Part shown: piece after piece, positions 62,891 to 64,000 of the stretch
How the letters are laid out: each line of letters begins with the position of its first letter
Position numbering within the stretch: position 1 is the stretch's first letter
DNA from: Pseudomonas brassicacearum
GTDB lineage: Bacteria > Pseudomonadota > Gammaproteobacteria > Pseudomonadales > Pseudomonadaceae
Length of the DNA stretch: 64,000 nt
Direction: 5' to 3'
Assembly: GCF_003732265.1 (NCBI RefSeq)
Contig: NZ_MOBK01000001.1
Span: forward strand, 496,001 to 560,000
Position numbers and translations under genes: made by a program
The notes under the pieces: model-generated
The model's database searches: none
Seen by the model: only the letters and a program-made list of their open reading frames with translations
Told to the model about the DNA's origin: nothing

Positions 62891-63245
62891 GCCCCAACAC
62901 TTCCTGCAGCAGCTGGCGTAGCCTGCGTCCGGCTGCGTAGCAGTCGTAAGTCCGCTTGACGCGTTCTGCCTGATACACCGCGTTTGATGGTTTCACGACT
63001 GCTTCGCAGCCGGACGCAGGCTTCGCCAGCTGCTACAGGGGTTGTAGCGTACACGCGACATCATCCCCCCCGAAACTGAGGATTTGCCCCCGGTTCGGTG
63101 TCCTTTCTCCAGTGTTCAAAAAGCCTTACACATCTCACAACCAAATGATTTAACAGAGTTTTTCATGGCACTACGGTAATGGCGCGCCTTTTGCGTTAGC
63201 CAAAGGGCACGTGCCTTCACACCGGCATGCCCCACGAGAACCCTC
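62891..63245. other. Gene-free stretch with a REPIN
   Basis: Contains the family 2 element 62903-63039 and about 200 further bases in which I see nothing. Confidence 0.5.
62903..63039. repeat. REPIN (family 2)
   Basis: Arms cctgcagcagctggcg and cgccagctgctacagg-like right end (cttcgccagctgctacagg), inner gcagtcgt/acgactgc. Confidence 0.9.
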
Positions 63246-64000
63246 ATGAAAAGCTCAATCCCTGCGAACAAATCGCCCCGCGTTTCCCTGGCGCAGGGCA
63301 TCACTACGGTGGTGCTCATGACGGCCAGCCTGGCCACACTGAATGCCGCCCCGATTGACGATGTCAGTCAACCGTCACCGACCGATCCCTCGGCCTATTA
63401 CAACCCGCCGGCTGATCCCGTCGTGGCCTTGGAAGCACTGAAGACCATGCCCGAGGCGAATCAGGGTTCCCTGGCCTTGCCCAACGGTGTGTACGGCGAC
63501 AAGGACACGCCCCGTGCCGATAACGTGCTGCCGCCCGCCGTGCAAACGTCGTTCAACTTCCCCACCAACGGCAAACCCAGCCCCTTGTTTGGGGCTGAGC
63601 CGTTTACCCAGCAACTGCTGCTGTTCGAAGAGTTCGGTACGGAAAAACTCGACCCTACCCTGCCGCAGCCACCACTGACCTTCCCCGTGCCCACCACCGG
63701 CCCGGCACCGCAGCAGGACCCAAACCTCGTCGCTCGCAGTGGTCCGTCAAGCGCGGCGCTGGATGCGTTCATGCGTCAACCGGGGCTGTTTCCGTTCCCG
63801 TCGCAGTTTTCCAATGTGCTGGACCGCAACCCGTGGCAAGCGCAGATCGAATCGTTCCTCAACCGCCATCCGGTCGGTTCGCCCGCTGAAGGCCGGCCAC
63901 CGGGAAAAGGCTGGTCGCATCAGCGCTGGAACGAGTTCTACCCGCAGGCTGATTTCAAGACTGTGCAAGCCGGCGCGCGAACCAATCTGGGCCTGCGTGA
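63246..64000 (+). CDS. Exported protein, possible multicopper oxidase (partial)
   Basis: Starts at ATG 63246 and is open at the window end (251 residues seen). Signal peptide ends LNAAPID. 'FGAEPFTQQLLLFEEFGTEKLDP' (split) and a proline-rich segment resemble the N-terminal part of large pseudomonad multicopper oxidases such as McoA. No copper-ligand motif is inside the visible part, so the call rests on this stretch alone. Confidence 0.5.
   Translation, partial: MKSSIPANKSPRVSLAQGITTVVLMTASLATLNAAPIDDVSQPSPTDPSAYYNPPADPVVALEALKTMPEANQGSLALPNGVYGDKDTPRADNVLPPAVQTSFNFPTNGKPSPLFGAEPFTQQLLLFEEFGTEKLDPTLPQPPLTFPVPTTGPAPQQDPNLVARSGPSSAALDAFMRQPGLFPFPSQFSNVLDRNPWQAQIESFLNRHPVGSPAEGRPPGKGWSHQRWNEFYPQADFKTVQAGARTNLGLR

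Noticed and set aside
33251..63039. CRISPR array
   Set aside because: The repeated palindromes are dispersed REPIN elements, not regularly spaced repeats with unique spacers; no cas genes are present.

Overview
The window is a stretch of GC-rich chromosome from a Pseudomonas of the fluorescens group. Support for this comes from the benABCD-benR-catBCA-catR layout, Pseudomonas-restricted small families (DUF1652-like, DUF6124-like, DUF3087-like), many REP/REPIN palindromes with the typical 'gtgggagcgagcctgctcgcg' type of core, and a malate:quinone oxidoreductase. The species assignment is inference from memory of families; no search was run.

Layout. 1-3.0 kb: an operon on the minus strand with a lipoprotein cytochrome c, a Tat-exported FAD lactone-oxidase-like enzyme and a Tat-exported PLP DSD1/alanine-racemase-like enzyme (cut by the window edge). 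3.2-8.6 kb: GapN-type aldehyde dehydrogenase, a FUSC exporter probably starting at CTG, an EamA exporter divergent from an Lrp regulator, a YceK-type lipoprotein and a BI-1/YccA protein. 8.69 kb: tRNA-Ser(UGA). 8.8-14.7 kb: an accessory block behind the tRNA holding a four-gene glycosyl-transfer cassette and a few small orphan genes. Decayed copies of the tRNA 3' end plus its terminator lie at about 12.9 and 14.7 kb, which suggests two nested or sequential insertions at this tRNA with no integrase left.

14.8-21.5 kb: a four-gene operon (fourfold-repeat membrane protein, lipoprotein, OmpR-type regulator, sensor kinase), then a run of very small genes, osmE and a Nudix hydrolase. 21.5-30.1 kb: a benzoate-to-beta-ketoadipate enol-lactone catabolic block. 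benABCD converts benzoate to catechol; catA, catB and catC convert catechol to 3-oxoadipate enol-lactone. BenR and CatR are the regulators, with recognisable binding sites in front of benA and catB and A-rich Hfq/Crc-type motifs in front of benA and benR.

30.1-48.2 kb: mostly core genes (polysaccharide deacetylase, SRAP protein, AzlCD exporter, two diguanylate cyclases, LysR regulator, ppnN, alpha/beta hydrolase divergent from an orphan response regulator, phosphodiesterase, SBF transporter, AbrB-type membrane protein, a 27-residue membrane microprotein, MFS transporter). 48.7-58.9 kb: an accessory, in part AT-richer, region with an HD protein, a DUF2235/Tle1-like lipase with a membrane-protein neighbour, several orphans, a chloroperoxidase-type hydrolase, a GIY-YIG-like protein and a soluble CZB chemoreceptor, interspersed with dispersed repeats. 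58.9-64 kb: mqo, a GNAT enzyme, a TetR regulator divergent from a hotdog thioesterase across a long palindromic operator, and the start of a probable exported multicopper-oxidase-like protein cut by the window end.
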